A stretch of DNA of 64,000 nucleotides from Lantana camara (lineage: Eukaryota > Streptophyta > Magnoliopsida > Lamiales > Verbenaceae). Below the pieces are notes generated by a model. It did not search any database. It was given only the letters and a program-made list of their open reading frames with translations, and had not been told where the DNA came from. The DNA lies in NCBI GenBank assembly GCA_037501455.1, contig CM074863.1:7002001-7066000 (forward strand). The letters run 5' to 3'. The translations under genes were made by a program, and so were the position numbers. Positions 33,996 to 46,199 of this stretch are shown here, in pieces (position 1 is the stretch's first letter; each line of letters starts with the position of its first letter).

Positions 33996-34627
33996 CTAGT
34001 CACTGTGGCACGTCGTCCCTGCGTGCAAAAAGAATTCTTAATATAATTAATTATTGATAATAAATTAGATATAAGAAAAAATTTAAAAAAAAAAAAATTG
34101 ATTAAATTTAAAACCAAAAGCAAATTAGAACAGACCAAAAACAAATAGAATAGGGAAACATACCGATAAAGAAATCTTTATTGATTTTCTGTGCCCACTA
34201 ATTCAGTAATACATCTTCCCTTCCACCAAGTACTAATTGAAGGAAAAAGAAGAAGTTAAAATGTTGGAGTCGAGAACTTCTACTTATTTTATTGCTTTAT
34301 CAGAATATATATATATATTTTTAATATGATTTATAGAACGAAAGCAACCATAATATATATATTCTTTGAATTCGAAGCAGTACTTGAGACGGTGAGTTAG
34401 AGAGGAAGTTACTGATAAGTTGAGAAAAGAAGTTAGAATATTAGAGTTGAGGAGTTATGATCGTGTAAAACTTCTCAAAATAAAATTTCCAAAATACCCT
34501 TTAAACTATATGTACTTTAATTGATAAAATTAAGGGTATAATAGGTAACACCAAAAAAATTGGTGTTTTGGTGTCACAAACTGTCGTTTGTGAGTGAAAA
34601 GAGGGTTTCTTTTTAATATAGTATAGA
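33996..34627 (-). mobile_element. Non-autonomous Helitron
   Basis: On the minus strand the element starts TCTATACTATATTAAAAAGA (34627 down) and ends GTGACTAG (33996). It sits between a host A and a host T, as Helitrons do. A hairpin with the perfect 5-bp stem GCACG/CGTGC (34008-34026) lies about 12 bases before the CTAG end. There is no target duplication and no Rep/helicase ORF. All three structural hallmarks agree. Confidence 0.8.
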
Positions 34628-34629
34628 TA

Positions 34630-37600
34630 CGAGGGAAGGTCGAGTTAAGAGTAATTCGAAGTACATGGTTAGATCAAATCAGTCCAATGAGAAAATATGT
34701 GATTGACACAAATTAAAAAAAAAAAAAACTATTAAATAGTAAATATAATATACTTGTCACATGATTGGTTAGAGTTCGACATTGAATCTACAATTTTTTT
34801 TATTTTTTATTTTTTTTGTGATAAAGTATACTACAGTATAAGTTTATGACTACAATTTCTAACAGGTAGTTGGGTACTTAATTAACTTGACAAATAAGTT
34901 TGTAATCGAAGGAGATACGTATGTCATTACGCATTCTAAACTTACTCGTTATTGGAGTATATCCATTTGGGAGTTGGGACCATTAGACGAGGCCTATATA
35001 ATGAAGTCTATTTCATATTTGTGTAGACTGGGGTCATATATTATCGTATACATACATGGATGATGGACCATAAAATGGCCAAAAAAGAACCACTTGTAGC
35101 AAGAATCTCACAATATGTACCCATCCAACTTAGATGTTGGTCAACTTTGCTGTGCATACCACCAAATCCCAAAGGCGATACAATCAAATAAAATCTCCTA
35201 GACTTGGTCCTCTCAAAATATAAGCTTAAGTATTATTACATTTTTACGAAGATTAAAGAATAATTTTGCTATTGTTAGGCCGATGATTTTTTAGGATTTT
35301 CCATTTTCATATGGAGCTTAATTATAAACTGACCTTAAGACATTCTAATAGAAACTCTGGGCACTTGAATTGAACTAAATTGATCAGTCCCTTTTGTGCC
35401 AAATGTGGTTCATTTTTTTCCTTACTTTGTGGAGCAAATAGCCTCTCCAAATGTCAACGTATATCTGAGAAAAGTGAAAATAATTAAGGTTGGGAGTATG
35501 GATTTGATATTGTTGGACCACTAATTAAGTTGGAGCACTTTGGGCAACTAGGATAAATTGACAGTACTCGTGAAAGCTATGGTATGGACTTAATTGTGAA
35601 GTGCAAACCAGCAGTGTTAATGTTTGATTGGTTGCTTGCTACGAAACTCTGTACCAAATGGATGATCTTTATCTCTATTTTTCTTTTGTGGTTCATCCGT
35701 TTGCTAATACTGACATGGGAGAAAGTGATTTATGATGGGATATCAAGATAATGCATATTTGAAGTAATAAAAACTATAATAAACACATGCTTCTAAAACT
35801 ATCATTTTACTATATTTTATTTATCCGAACACCTATCGTATAGAGAATAATTATAAAAGAATCAGTTTGTATTGTGTTTTCGTGTCTGACGCCTATCGTA
35901 TTGAGAATATCATTAAAGAATCAGTTTCTCCGAATACGTGATGTGTTTTTTTTACACATACTGTGTTATGTTTGTTCGTATGATGAAATAAAAAAAAAAA
36001 GGTAAAAAGGAAAAAGAAAAGAAATGCTACGAAATACAAAGTGGGCTGTTCTCTTCATTGGGCTGCCACTCCAATCCTGTCCAGCCCATATTCATGGTGG
36101 ACTGCATTTGCCAGATCAAATTGTGAATCAACTATATTCAAAACGACAAAACCAATACTTGCGGAAAAAAGCTCTTGCAAGTTGCAACATATATGTGTCC
36201 AATATTCTTTCAATTTTGTAGTCTGAATAAATTCTCTTTGTGTCCATATTACACAGCAACTTGCCCAAATCAGTTGAAAAAACAGAAAGAAACCTTTATT
36301 GGGCAGTCCAATCAATAGTTCTTCAAAACCCAGCTCTAAAACAGTTTATACTAGTCCCAGGTTATGAACTATGAATTGCATGATCCATTAGCAACGCTGT
36401 CGGCTGCTCCTTCAAGTTCAACTCAACGACATTCACGTGTTCAAAAACACACTTTCAACACGGACAACAAACAAGAACATTTCTCAAATTTTATTGAGCA
36501 CACGCTCGATTATGAATAGTTATAGAATTAAGTCATTAACTATCTACAAGGTCACGTTTAAAAGAACAAACTCAATAGGATCAATCTCAGCTTCGACAAT
36601 GGTGTAACAACTACTTAATTGCAGCTCGCTTTTCACACTGTTTTTCCATTAAGAACAGCAGCAAGGTAGTTGGGTTAGACGACTCCTACGCAATATTCTG
36701 AGAAATCAACTCTATCTTCAATCAATAATGAAACCCAGAATTCTTATCACCAAATTGGCCCCTTACCATTAATAGTGTCGCTTTAGATTACACCCACTTG
36801 GTCGATCAAGTGGTGTATGCTTCGGAAATGCTACAATAAATTACACTAACTCAACGTGGCCGGAGCTTATGGACCCGGTATTTTATATTACTTAACCTTT
36901 CAAACAAAGTCACTTTATTTTGTTGATTACATTATTAATGAATAATAAAAAGCACTGCATTTGGTGGGTCATGGGTGTATGAAACCATATCTTCTTTCTA
37001 TTGTACGGAAGAGAAAAACTTTTTTAAAACAATAATTCATTTTTCGCTTATGTTTTCTTTGTAAAGGAAAAAGGTGATGGTGAGACTAGACATTATATTT
37101 AAGCACATTTTTATTTTGTTGAACGTGGTCCTCCCTGGACATTGCACAACGGCTACACAGGAAATCGGGAGAATCATTCAATTTCCTTTTTCTCATTGGA
37201 TTCTGAACATACTAATTTTGTTGTTTGTAAGATTAAATGGAAGTAATATTGGTTTGGTTTGGAAAAATCCTAATTCCTTGTATATTCGTAGAAGAAGTGT
37301 GTTTCTTAAATAAAAAAAAAAAAAAAAAAGGATATATGTTAGGTTGAATCATGTCTTGATTATTGTGGCTAGACATATTTATGTATGAATTCTCGTAGAT
37401 TCACAAATTACACTTTTATGAAATAACTTACATCATCCAAACTATTAATAATTTTTAAATTACTTTGTTTTAGTTTTGATGATTAACAAATTGTGATCTT
37501 TCTTAAATTTCTTTACTGTTCAAAGTTTTTTTTGCAGTTCTGAAAGATTTAAAATACAGGTTCGCTTGAAACACAAAATCTAGGAAAGAAAGTCTTGAAA

Positions 37601-39500
37601 GATGAGATAAGGAATCAATTCATCTAGTACCAAAACACCATCTGAGATGTATTGCTCTTTCTCCTTTAAAAGGAAGCTCAGTTCAAAGCTAAAATGAAGG
37701 AATCAATGAAGAAAATCGAGATGGGAGAAGGAATCATAAAAGACACAAGTTGAAGAAAAAACTGATCAAAATGAGCAATTTGTCTGGTACCAAAACAACT
37801 AGCTCCACATTCAATTTCATCTCTCTAAATCAAGAGGAGCTCAGTAAAAGTTAGAGCTATACCTTCAAATCAAAAAGAATGGTGAAAAAAGCAGTTCAGA
37901 TTGTCAGAAGCAAAGTCTATTTAAGAATCAAAAGAAAGATGAATCAAGAAAAAAGATTCAGAAGAAGAGATTCATCTGGTACCAAAACGGTAATTGGTAC
38001 AAAGCATTCCAAGGTCAACATTGAATCCAAAGTCAACACTTCCTAAGCAGCTCAAACTCACAAGATTCAAAAGGAAGCTGAAATCAGCACGAAGCTCACT
38101 CAAAGTACAAAAGCTCAACGGATCTTTTCCCACTTGCTGAAAGCAAAAATGAAAAGATCAAAGTCTGCAATAGGCGCTTAAAGACAACACATGTCCTTGT
38201 ACTTGCCTGGTAGCAAAATCTGGGGAAACGTGAAGGTTTCAAAATTCAAAATTTGAGTCTAACGAGTAATGACTCTTTTGGATTTTTCCCTTTTAAAGGA
38301 TTGCAGATACAACTTCAAGGGACATTCAAACTCTTTCATTAGCTGTCATGCACATAGAGATTGATAGTTCTCATAGTGTTCTTAAGTTTGTCGGATTGCT
38401 TGGGTCTTGGAACATTTGGTTCCACAGTCATATGTGTTGTTTGGTTTTAAGATTGTTTCCAGTTGTTTGTATCTTGTACTCATATATCTTTATAAACTCA
38501 TCGTTAAAATCCTAAGTTTAACAAACTTAGGTAGTGGACTAACTTATCCAACTAGTGCTTTTCACAGTTGTGGTAAACCAATCACTATAAATTCATTGTG
38601 GTCTTGCTACTCATACTCACTCTGTTCTAAGCTGATACTGATTTCATTTTAGTTCCAGTTTTGTTACATTATCTGTTTGAGTTTGGAGGATCTCTTACTT
38701 GGGGTTATTCGTGCGAAATTTTCAATTCACCACCCTCTTGACTAATAATAATAATATCTATATTAAACAAACCGTTAAATTTTATTAAAATTAGTGTAGA
38801 GTTACTACTACAAATTTACAATAAGAAGGTATGAAACTTTATAACACTTAGTGGTAAATTGACTCTAATTAGCGTATGTAATCCATTAACGTATCACAAT
38901 ATACATAAATTTAGTTTCTAAAATTTAGAAGAATCTAGGTGTAAATATACCTTGGGAATATAGACTAACATTTTATCATAAATCTCACCAACTTCTAGTC
39001 TCGTAGAGTTAATTAATTTCTTTTTCTACACCTTTTTATAGATTTGAATAATGACTTGTCAAGTGGAATGCACACTTGTTTGTTGTCTATCCTTTCATTA
39101 ACAAAAAGTAAGTCAAAGCATTGCTTTTTAGGCTTCAGTAGACAAGTTGGACGTCCCAATCAATTCAATCATGGCTCCCTTACTTCTAAGTTCCAACTAA
39201 TCAAAGAAAATAACAAAAGAATCCAATAAAACTTTGAAACCCTACAACAACAAAACCCCCCAAAATGGTTTCTCTAATTACATAAAAACCCAAACTATTT
39301 TAAAACCCAACGAGTCAAGAGTACTGAATGCTCCAAACAAGAAAATCAAATCCATCAATTGAGACTAATAACGAATCTAGAAAAGTTGGAAAAAATACAA
39401 ATAGAATTAAGATAAACAATAAAACAAACAGTAAAACAGTCCTAATACGCGCCAATTAGCCATCCATACAAGACCACTCACGTACACATACAATACAAGT
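34630..39500. other. Large intergenic stretch without genes
   Basis: Nearly 5 kb in which no ORF shows family features. There are poly-A runs near 34080, 34710, 35990 and 37310. Two direct copies of the phrase CACCTATCGTATAGAGAAT / GCCTATCGTATTGAGAAT lie at about 35830 and 35892. 37430-38760 looks like decayed retroelement DNA and is listed separately. Confidence 0.45.
37430..38760 (+). repeat. Possible decayed LTR-retrotransposon region with CTGGTACCAAAAC phrases
   Basis: The phrase CTGGTACCAAAAC or a close variant recurs near 37625, 37782, 37977 and 38208 in a non-coding, purine-rich stretch. The right end (AATTCACCACCCTCTTG near 38727) recalls the boundary of plant Copia elements. No protein domain or LTR pair is found, so the assignment is weak. 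Confidence 0.3.
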
Positions 39501-39520
39501 CATTCTTATCCTTTCCAAAC

Positions 39521-39528
39521 TATATATA
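39521..39528 (+). promoter_or_regulatory. TATA box of the hydrolase gene
   Basis: TATATATA lies 115 bp upstream of the ATG at 39643, followed by a CT-rich leader (CTCTCTCGCTCTCG). This predicts a start near 39555 and a leader of about 90 nt. Confidence 0.6.
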
Positions 39529-39642
39529 CAGCAGCAACTTTCCCCTCCTATACCAAGTCAAATCCCCATCACATTCGCTCATTTCTCCATTTCTTTTCTC
39601 TCTTTACAATCTCTCTCGCTCTCGAATATTTCATAAACTCTA

Positions 39643-42243
39643 ATGGTAAGAATATCCACATTAATCTTTTGTTTCTCTACTAATCATCACACCTCCTCTA
39701 TGGGGTTTTAAACCTTATTATTGTGATTATTATTTTCAGGAAAATCAGACAATTAGCAACGTTAAATACGAGGAGGAATACATAGTGAATTCACGAGAAG
39801 TGAAGCTTTTCACGTGCAGATGGACACCTGCAAAACAAGAACCTAAAGCTTTGATATTCTTGTGCCATGGATATGCCATGGAGTGCAGCATCTCCATGAG
39901 AGGTTCTTTTTTTCCTCATTAATTTTCACGCACACATATTATATACATATAAGGAAGAAATATTTAATTGATTGAATTCAAACAGGCTGTGCAAATAGGC
40001 TGGTGAAGGCAGGGTATGAAGTTCATGGCATCGACTGCGAAGGCCATGGAAAGTCGTCTGGATTGCAGGGATTAATCACTGACTTCGATAATCTCGTCGA
40101 CGATCTCTCCGAACACTTCACCAACGTTTCTGGTACGATAATGCTTATCTTAATCCTAATTTTGTTTCGATTTTCTTAAGAATTATGATTGCTTGTTCGG
40201 ATTCTGGGGTCGAGATTTCAATTTTCTAACATTGGTTCAAATTTCAAACTTAAAAACACGGAAAACAGAGTTTTAGTCAGCGTCCATCAAGTTTAAGCAA
40301 TAAAATATTGCGCAAGTTGGTCCTTGATGACGACTGAACCTGGATTAATTAATTGTATCAGTGGTTTAAATAATTAATCACCTCGTTGAACGGGGAAATG
40401 AATTAATTAATAAGCCATTAGAAACTATAATGGTTGTCCTTTCCTTGGTGTTTACTTTAGTTAAAATAGGAAACAAATATCTCTGGAGGTTTGGCCAATC
40501 CCGTACATAATGGGGCACATGTGATTAGTAGTTAGTACATCTCTTTAAAAGGTTAACTTTAATCAGAATTTGATTTGATCAAAAGAAAAAGAAGGATGAA
40601 TTAAATAAGAAATATAATAATTGTTATAATGAGATGGGTTGGGTTCAGATTTTGTGGATGGAATTTGATTATATTTGTTAATAAATGCAGAAAAGAGAGA
40701 AAATAGGAAGAAAATGAGGATAATAATGGGAGAATCAATGGGAGGGGCCATGGTTCTTCGTTTGCACAGGAAGAAGCCAGATTACTGGGACGGTGCCGTT
40801 TTGGTCGCACCCATGTGTAAGGTCAGTTAAGCAAAAATATCTATTTGTTTTTATTAAAGTAACAAACAAAAAGTAACAGTTCCGAAAAGTACGGCAATTA
40901 TAACAGCATATACGCTCTATAATTTATTTTTGTTTTTACACTAAATTATTGATCAATAGAAATTCAAAAAATAAAAATTTTATCTTTTAATTTATTTATT
41001 TTTCTTTTTTTGAATTCCCTGCAATCATGGCTTTCGTAAATATAGTTTTATAAAATAATAATAGGAGCATTATAATACACGTCATAATGTATAAATTAGT
41101 TATATTTTCCATGCCATATTTTCAACTTATGACGTGAAATATTCTAAAAATATGCAGATTGCGGATGAGATGAGACCAAATCCAGTTGTTATCAAAGTTT
41201 TGACTCTATTGGCTCGCGTCATTCCAACATGGAAAATTACTCCAACCCCGGATATTGTTGACATTGCCTTCAGAGATCCTGAGGTTGTAAAAGAGGTACT
41301 AAATCTATACATTTCTTCCTTAATTAATTTTGGCTAGTTGTTACTGATTTTTTTTCAAAAATAATATTATCCAAAACTTTGCAGTTAATTTACATAATTA
41401 TAATGGCATATTAAAATTGTCAACAGGTAAGATCCAATCCATACACGTACAAGGGCCGTCCCCGTCTGCAGACAAGCTACCAATTGTATACAGTCAGCAC
41501 GGATTTGGAACAAAGACTTGAAGAGGTGCCTTTTGCTCTCTCTATTTGGGACCAATTTGGGTTTTATCAATTTAATTTTCGTGACAAAATTCTTGATAAG
41601 TCCCAATCAATCGGATCAAACGTGACTCCTACTTACATAATTCATGTGGATATACAATTGTTATCATCAAAATGGCCTTACCTTGAAAACGTGCACATTT
41701 CAAATTATACTATTCAGATATTTAATTAAGCCCCTATTGTTAGAGATGAAAAATTCTTGTCCTCATCAGACATAAGAACATATGCATTTATAACATTATT
41801 GCCAAGTAGTTTGTTTATTTAATCAATGCGTGATGAATAACAGCGTTCTATCTATGTATAGGTGCTGAAAAAACCCTTTAAATCTCGCTCTAATCTTGCC
41901 TTTTGTAAAAATCAATATTCTTATCTTTAGAAAGAATTAATCTAAATTTGAATGACCTAAACAGGTTTCGTTGCCATTCATTGTTCTTCACGGGGAAGAA
42001 GATAAAGTAACGGATCCATCTGTGAGCAAAATCTTGTTCGACTCAGCTCGTTCAAAGGACAAGACATTCAAGTTGTATCCAGGAATGTGGCACTCTTTAT
42101 CCTACGGCGAGTTGCCGGAAAATCTTGACATTGTGTTTTCCGACATAGTGAAGTGGCTGGACGACAGGATTTTGGCCAGAAATGAAGAGCAACAAAAGTT
42201 TGCCAACGATCGGAATGTGTTGGAATCGGACTCCACAAAATAA
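39643..42243 (+). CDS. Monoacylglycerol lipase / caffeoylshikimate esterase-like hydrolase
   Basis: Seven exons: 39643-39645, 39740-39902, 39986-40132, 40691-40821, 41158-41295, 41427-41525, 41965-42243. Phases join to 319 residues. It is an alpha/beta hydrolase of the plant MAGL family, which cleaves monoacylglycerols or related esters. The oxyanion motif HGYAMEC (His44-Gly45), nucleophile elbow GESMGG (Ser120), HGEEDKVTD (Asp240) and PGMWHSL (His270) complete the triad. PMCKIADEM and GRPRLQTSY match the MAGL6/7/8 group (Arabidopsis At2g39400-At2g39420) better than caffeoylshikimate esterase proper. The first coding exon contains only the ATG, which is split from its second codon by an intron. 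The last exon ends in a polar tail unlike the core. Substrate is not readable from sequence. Confidence 0.92.
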
Positions 42244-43730
42244 GGGACTTATAGTGGAGTTTAATAGCTTAATATATTTGTTGATGATGATTGCGAGTGT
42301 TTGCCTACATAAGAGGATAACCTTTATGTTTGTATTGTACCCTATGAATCGTTTTCTTTTTTTTTTTTTTTCTAAGAAAAATGTATCCACTGTGGATTAT
42401 CGTCAGAAGTTAGTTCCACTATTAAATTGTAGACATGTCTATATATCAAAAACCGAAATTATTAATTTGTGGTTCTTTAATGATTTGACTTGGTTTGTTC
42501 AAGTATACCTGTTAGAAAATAATTTAATTTGTTCGAAGATATTATTTTCACCCAAATAAAAAGAAAAATAAAGAGAGAAATTAAGAATGAAATTAATAAT
42601 ATTAATTTCTTTATAAGGTTTTTTTAAGTACTCCGTTAATTTTAACATGGAATATTCAAATTTTACAAAATAACTCCTTTAAGTTGTACAATACCAATAT
42701 TAAACATCAAGCAATAACAAAACCTTCCTACACAACATGAACATAGCAAAAGTCTAGTAATCCGTTTTATCAACATAGAAATCCATTCAAAGCCAAACAA
42801 ATCCACTCAAATTTATACATAAAAAGAAAGAAACAGAACTAATGAACAAACAAATCATAGAAAAAGAATTCGTAAATTTATTTTGAATTTGAAATTAAAT
42901 GTGTGGCGTGTTATTAGAAATCTATGATGCACAGACACGAATATAACAACATGAATTTTTTTAAGTTTTTTTATATAGTAAATGTCCGATATGAGTGTTG
43001 AACATAACAAAATAATATTTTTAAAATGATCGTGAATTAAAATTAGAAACACCTCAGTTCAATGGAGCAGCGTCTTTCAACTTTTAGCGACAAACAATTG
43101 GGACAAACATGCCAATTTTCAGGTTGATAATTACATGAATTGACTTGTTTCTGCTTTCTTTCAAGTTCTAATTAATCAATCAAAACAATAGCTACCCCGT
43201 TTAGATGGAGCTAGGCCTATCCTCGCTCAAAAAAAAATATCAGGACTATTTAGAAGTTAGAATATAGAAGCACTTATTTAATATTAAATTTCTTTTATTT
43301 TTAATATTAAATTTCTTTCCGTAAATCTATGTGATCTATAAAATATGATTTTCAATTTAATTAGTTACCTCTAATTTCTGCCTTGAGAGGAGATTTATAG
43401 CTTTTGATCTTTGATTTCAATTAAAAAGAAAAGAAAACAAAGGAGAGAGTATTTATAGCGGATGAAAGGATGATGTCGAGATATTGAGAATATCCCGTCC
43501 CTAAGTTGTGCACCACAATTTGAAATCAAATGGGCCACAAGGCCCATCATTGGTTTTTGAAAATTCAACTGATATGACTTAAATACTTATGGGAAGGCCC
43601 ATATCATGCTTTAAGCTTTGGTCCATATCAGGATGGTATTCAAATATATTATTGGCGCCAAGAAAAAAATAAACAGGAGCTTTTGATAATGAAACCAAAC
43701 AGGACAAACATAATGCAATCATACTGCCAA
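42244..43730. other. Intergenic between two convergent genes
   Basis: Holds the hydrolase 3' region, AT-rich DNA, and near 43540-43610 a cluster of GGCCCAT/ATGGGCC motifs that would suit a housekeeping promoter but has no gene after it in either direction. No ORF is supported. Confidence 0.4.
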
Positions 43731-46088
43731 TCAATAGCTCGCATCAATCAAAATCTTTTTCATATGATCCACCAGCTGATTCATCTGCTCCCTCGAATGC
43801 AGCGGCGCCGGATAAACGCAAGCACAGTCCAATTCCCCATCACGGATGGTGTCGAACATCCCCACTGAAGGGCCGACGCCGTGTGTGGAGGCGCAGCCGA
43901 TGTAGTCCTCCACATCGATCTCTTTCTGCATTTGTTTGGAGTTGTCGATCACCGGATCTTCAAACACCGAGATTAGCGAAGTTCGCAGCGATGATGATGC
44001 AGTGAGGCTCGGATTATCGAGGGCTTTGCCCATCAGGAAATTCAAATCCGCCATATCCGTGAAATGTTTGTTGCGCTTCTTGTAAAGCGCGAAATCTGAG
44101 TAGCACCTTTTGGCTAAGTCCCAGAAATTTTCCGTCCCTTTTATGGAGTGAATGTTGAGGATTGCAGAGTGGTAGAATCCTGAGTAGTAATTCAGAAACA
44201 ATTCTGGATTAAACACATACACAACAATTCTGGATTTGATAATACATACATGCCGAGTGTCCTATATAATATGTGGAGGACTCGGTCGTTCAAGAGTTAT
44301 CCTATAAATTTTAGGGCTAATTACATTTAGGCCCCAAGAAAGTACACAAAATTGAACCCAGACCCTTGTTAGTAATAAACTTACAGATACGCCCCCTTGG
44401 GAAATTTTAAAATTTCAGTCAAAGACCGTTCAGTCCTTGTCTGGCTAAAACTAAATACTAAATTACACTTCACCATCATTTCAGTTTACTGTATAGCAAA
44501 TAGTACTCAAATTAAAAGTAAATATTACCAAGGGCAAACACTAACAATGTAACTTTGAAATTTCACATCTCAAATTTGTAAGTCGCCAACAATAGACAGA
44601 ACTCTGTGGTTATGTAATTTATAAATTAACCGAGGGGTATATCTGTAAGTTAGTTGACAAATAAGGACCTAATTGTAATTTTATATGGTCTCACCAACCC
44701 CAACTTTCATATAATGCGGGACAGTCTGTATTATTTTCCAATGATGTGTTTTCTGGTTTCCATATTAATGCATTCCTTTATATTTCGGTTTACCATAATG
44801 ATGGGCGGTGAGGGGAGGGTCAAGAAGAGAGCGGCAATCAGTCAGGGTAATCACTCCATATTTCCTCTTAAGCTGATCGGAATCAAGTCTCCCGGAATGG
44901 GCCGCAATTAATCCGGCCGCTGCTAAGGCTCCACAAAGTTTAATACCTCTAGATTTGCATCCCTGCAAAAGTGCAAATAGTACATATTCACCTCATTATT
45001 GCAGGAAACACTGTACTATATAGCCTCAAATATTTATTATATGTTTACATGACAATCGACAGCACATGTAATCCACTGCACTGCATAAGGTACGCTTCCC
45101 ATGACTCCATCATTAAATATTTTAGGAATAACAGTCGCCCTGTTTCATTTATTTCACTTTTTACAGCCCCACCAGCTCAGGACCAAGGTGGTTGAAAGTT
45201 GAAGGTATTTAATTCGATTGAATATGTTAACACTTAACAGAAAAGCAAGAAATGTCTGGAGAAAGAGATTCGACTTACAGCAAGAATCCCAGCAGTGTGC
45301 CTTGTGTTCATTTGCAGTCTCACAACCTCAGAAGACCTTCCCGGTTTCGCATTTTGAAATTTCAAATTGGTGAGTCTGAATGAGTTCACTGAGTATCCTA
45401 GAGTGTCCATCCCATGAGCCCATATTGTCTTTTTTGCCATCCCGCTGGGAATCATACTTTCGATTCCCAAACTGCCCTCGCCGTCGTTCTTTATTGCTGC
45501 CCGCGTCCCGCCTCCCTCGGTCTCCTTCACGAGGTCCATCAGTTCCCTAAGCAATGACACCGCTGTGGTACGGTCGCATATTGAAGCATGCAAACGTAAC
45601 ACGATCACAGATTTTGTGTCGGACAGCGCGAAAAGGCTTACGAAAACTAACTCAACCCCATTGCATGGGAAGGAGGTGAGATCAGACCAAGAATTGCTGT
45701 TTAACTCGTGTTCCATGATTAAGTGACAGGGTGAAATTAGGTTGTAGGAGTTCTGATTGGCGGAGAGACTTTGGAGAAGCTCTGTGGTAGATGAGATATC
45801 ATGAAATTTGATTTGGACATTTGGGGTTGTGGATGTGAGGAACGATAGCTCTTTGGTGCTCGGATTGTAATGGAGCCTGGACCGGAGGAGTGGGTGGGAT
45901 TTTAGCAGCTTTATGAGTATTTCGTGTAGAAGTGAGACTTGTGAGGGCGGTTTCGCCATTTGGAGCACAAGGACGGTCATGCCGGTGCCATGAGACACTG
46001 CACGACACCAATTTTGCTCCGTGTTGCCTAAATTTCGGGGTTTTTTAGATTCAAAACTTTTGGCTGGAATGGGGTGAGTTCCTGTCAT
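43731..46088 (-). CDS. Condensation-domain / alcohol acyltransferase-like protein
   Basis: Three exons: 46088-45279, 44962-44794, 44179-43731, giving 475 residues from the ATG at 46088. It resembles a little-studied plant family of CoA-dependent acyltransferase-fold proteins (condensation or alcohol acetyltransferase annotations). The N-terminus RNLGNTEQNWCRAV and GTGMTVLVLQMAKPP mark the family. Next come a helix with HPLLRSRLHYNP, a modified active-site motif HASICDRTTAVSLLRELM, then GCKSRGIKLCGALAAAGLIAA and a C-terminal lobe with VGMFDTIRDGELDCACVYP. Substrate unknown. The frame is open to an ATG at 46175, adding 29 residues, but a TATA box at 46186-46193 would put transcription start inside that extension, so I prefer 46088. 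Intron 2 holds a MITE-like inverted repeat. Confidence 0.85.
44316..44683. mobile_element. Degenerate foldback MITE in the acyltransferase intron 2
   Basis: The left end (CTAATTACATTTAGGCCCC) mirrors the right end (GGACCTAATTGTAATTTT). Both arms carry ACTTACAGATA followed by a C-rich block. Arms diverge and no duplication is visible, so boundaries are approximate. The AATTACA.TTAGG ends relate it to the other intronic elements. Confidence 0.6.
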
Positions 46089-46185
46089 TGTTGCACTTTT
46101 GGTGGAGGAGGTGGTGGTGGAGAAGGGAGCTAGAAGGACAATGTGGTGAGAAAGTTGGATGAAAATTTGCATCATTTGGGGTGTG

Positions 46186-46193
46186 TATATATA
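46186..46193 (-). promoter_or_regulatory. TATA box of the acyltransferase-like gene
   Basis: TATATATA lies 98 bp upstream of the preferred ATG (46088) and only 11 bp upstream of the alternative ATG at 46175. This is the reason for preferring the shorter protein. Confidence 0.55.
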
Positions 46194-46199
46194 GTTGAA

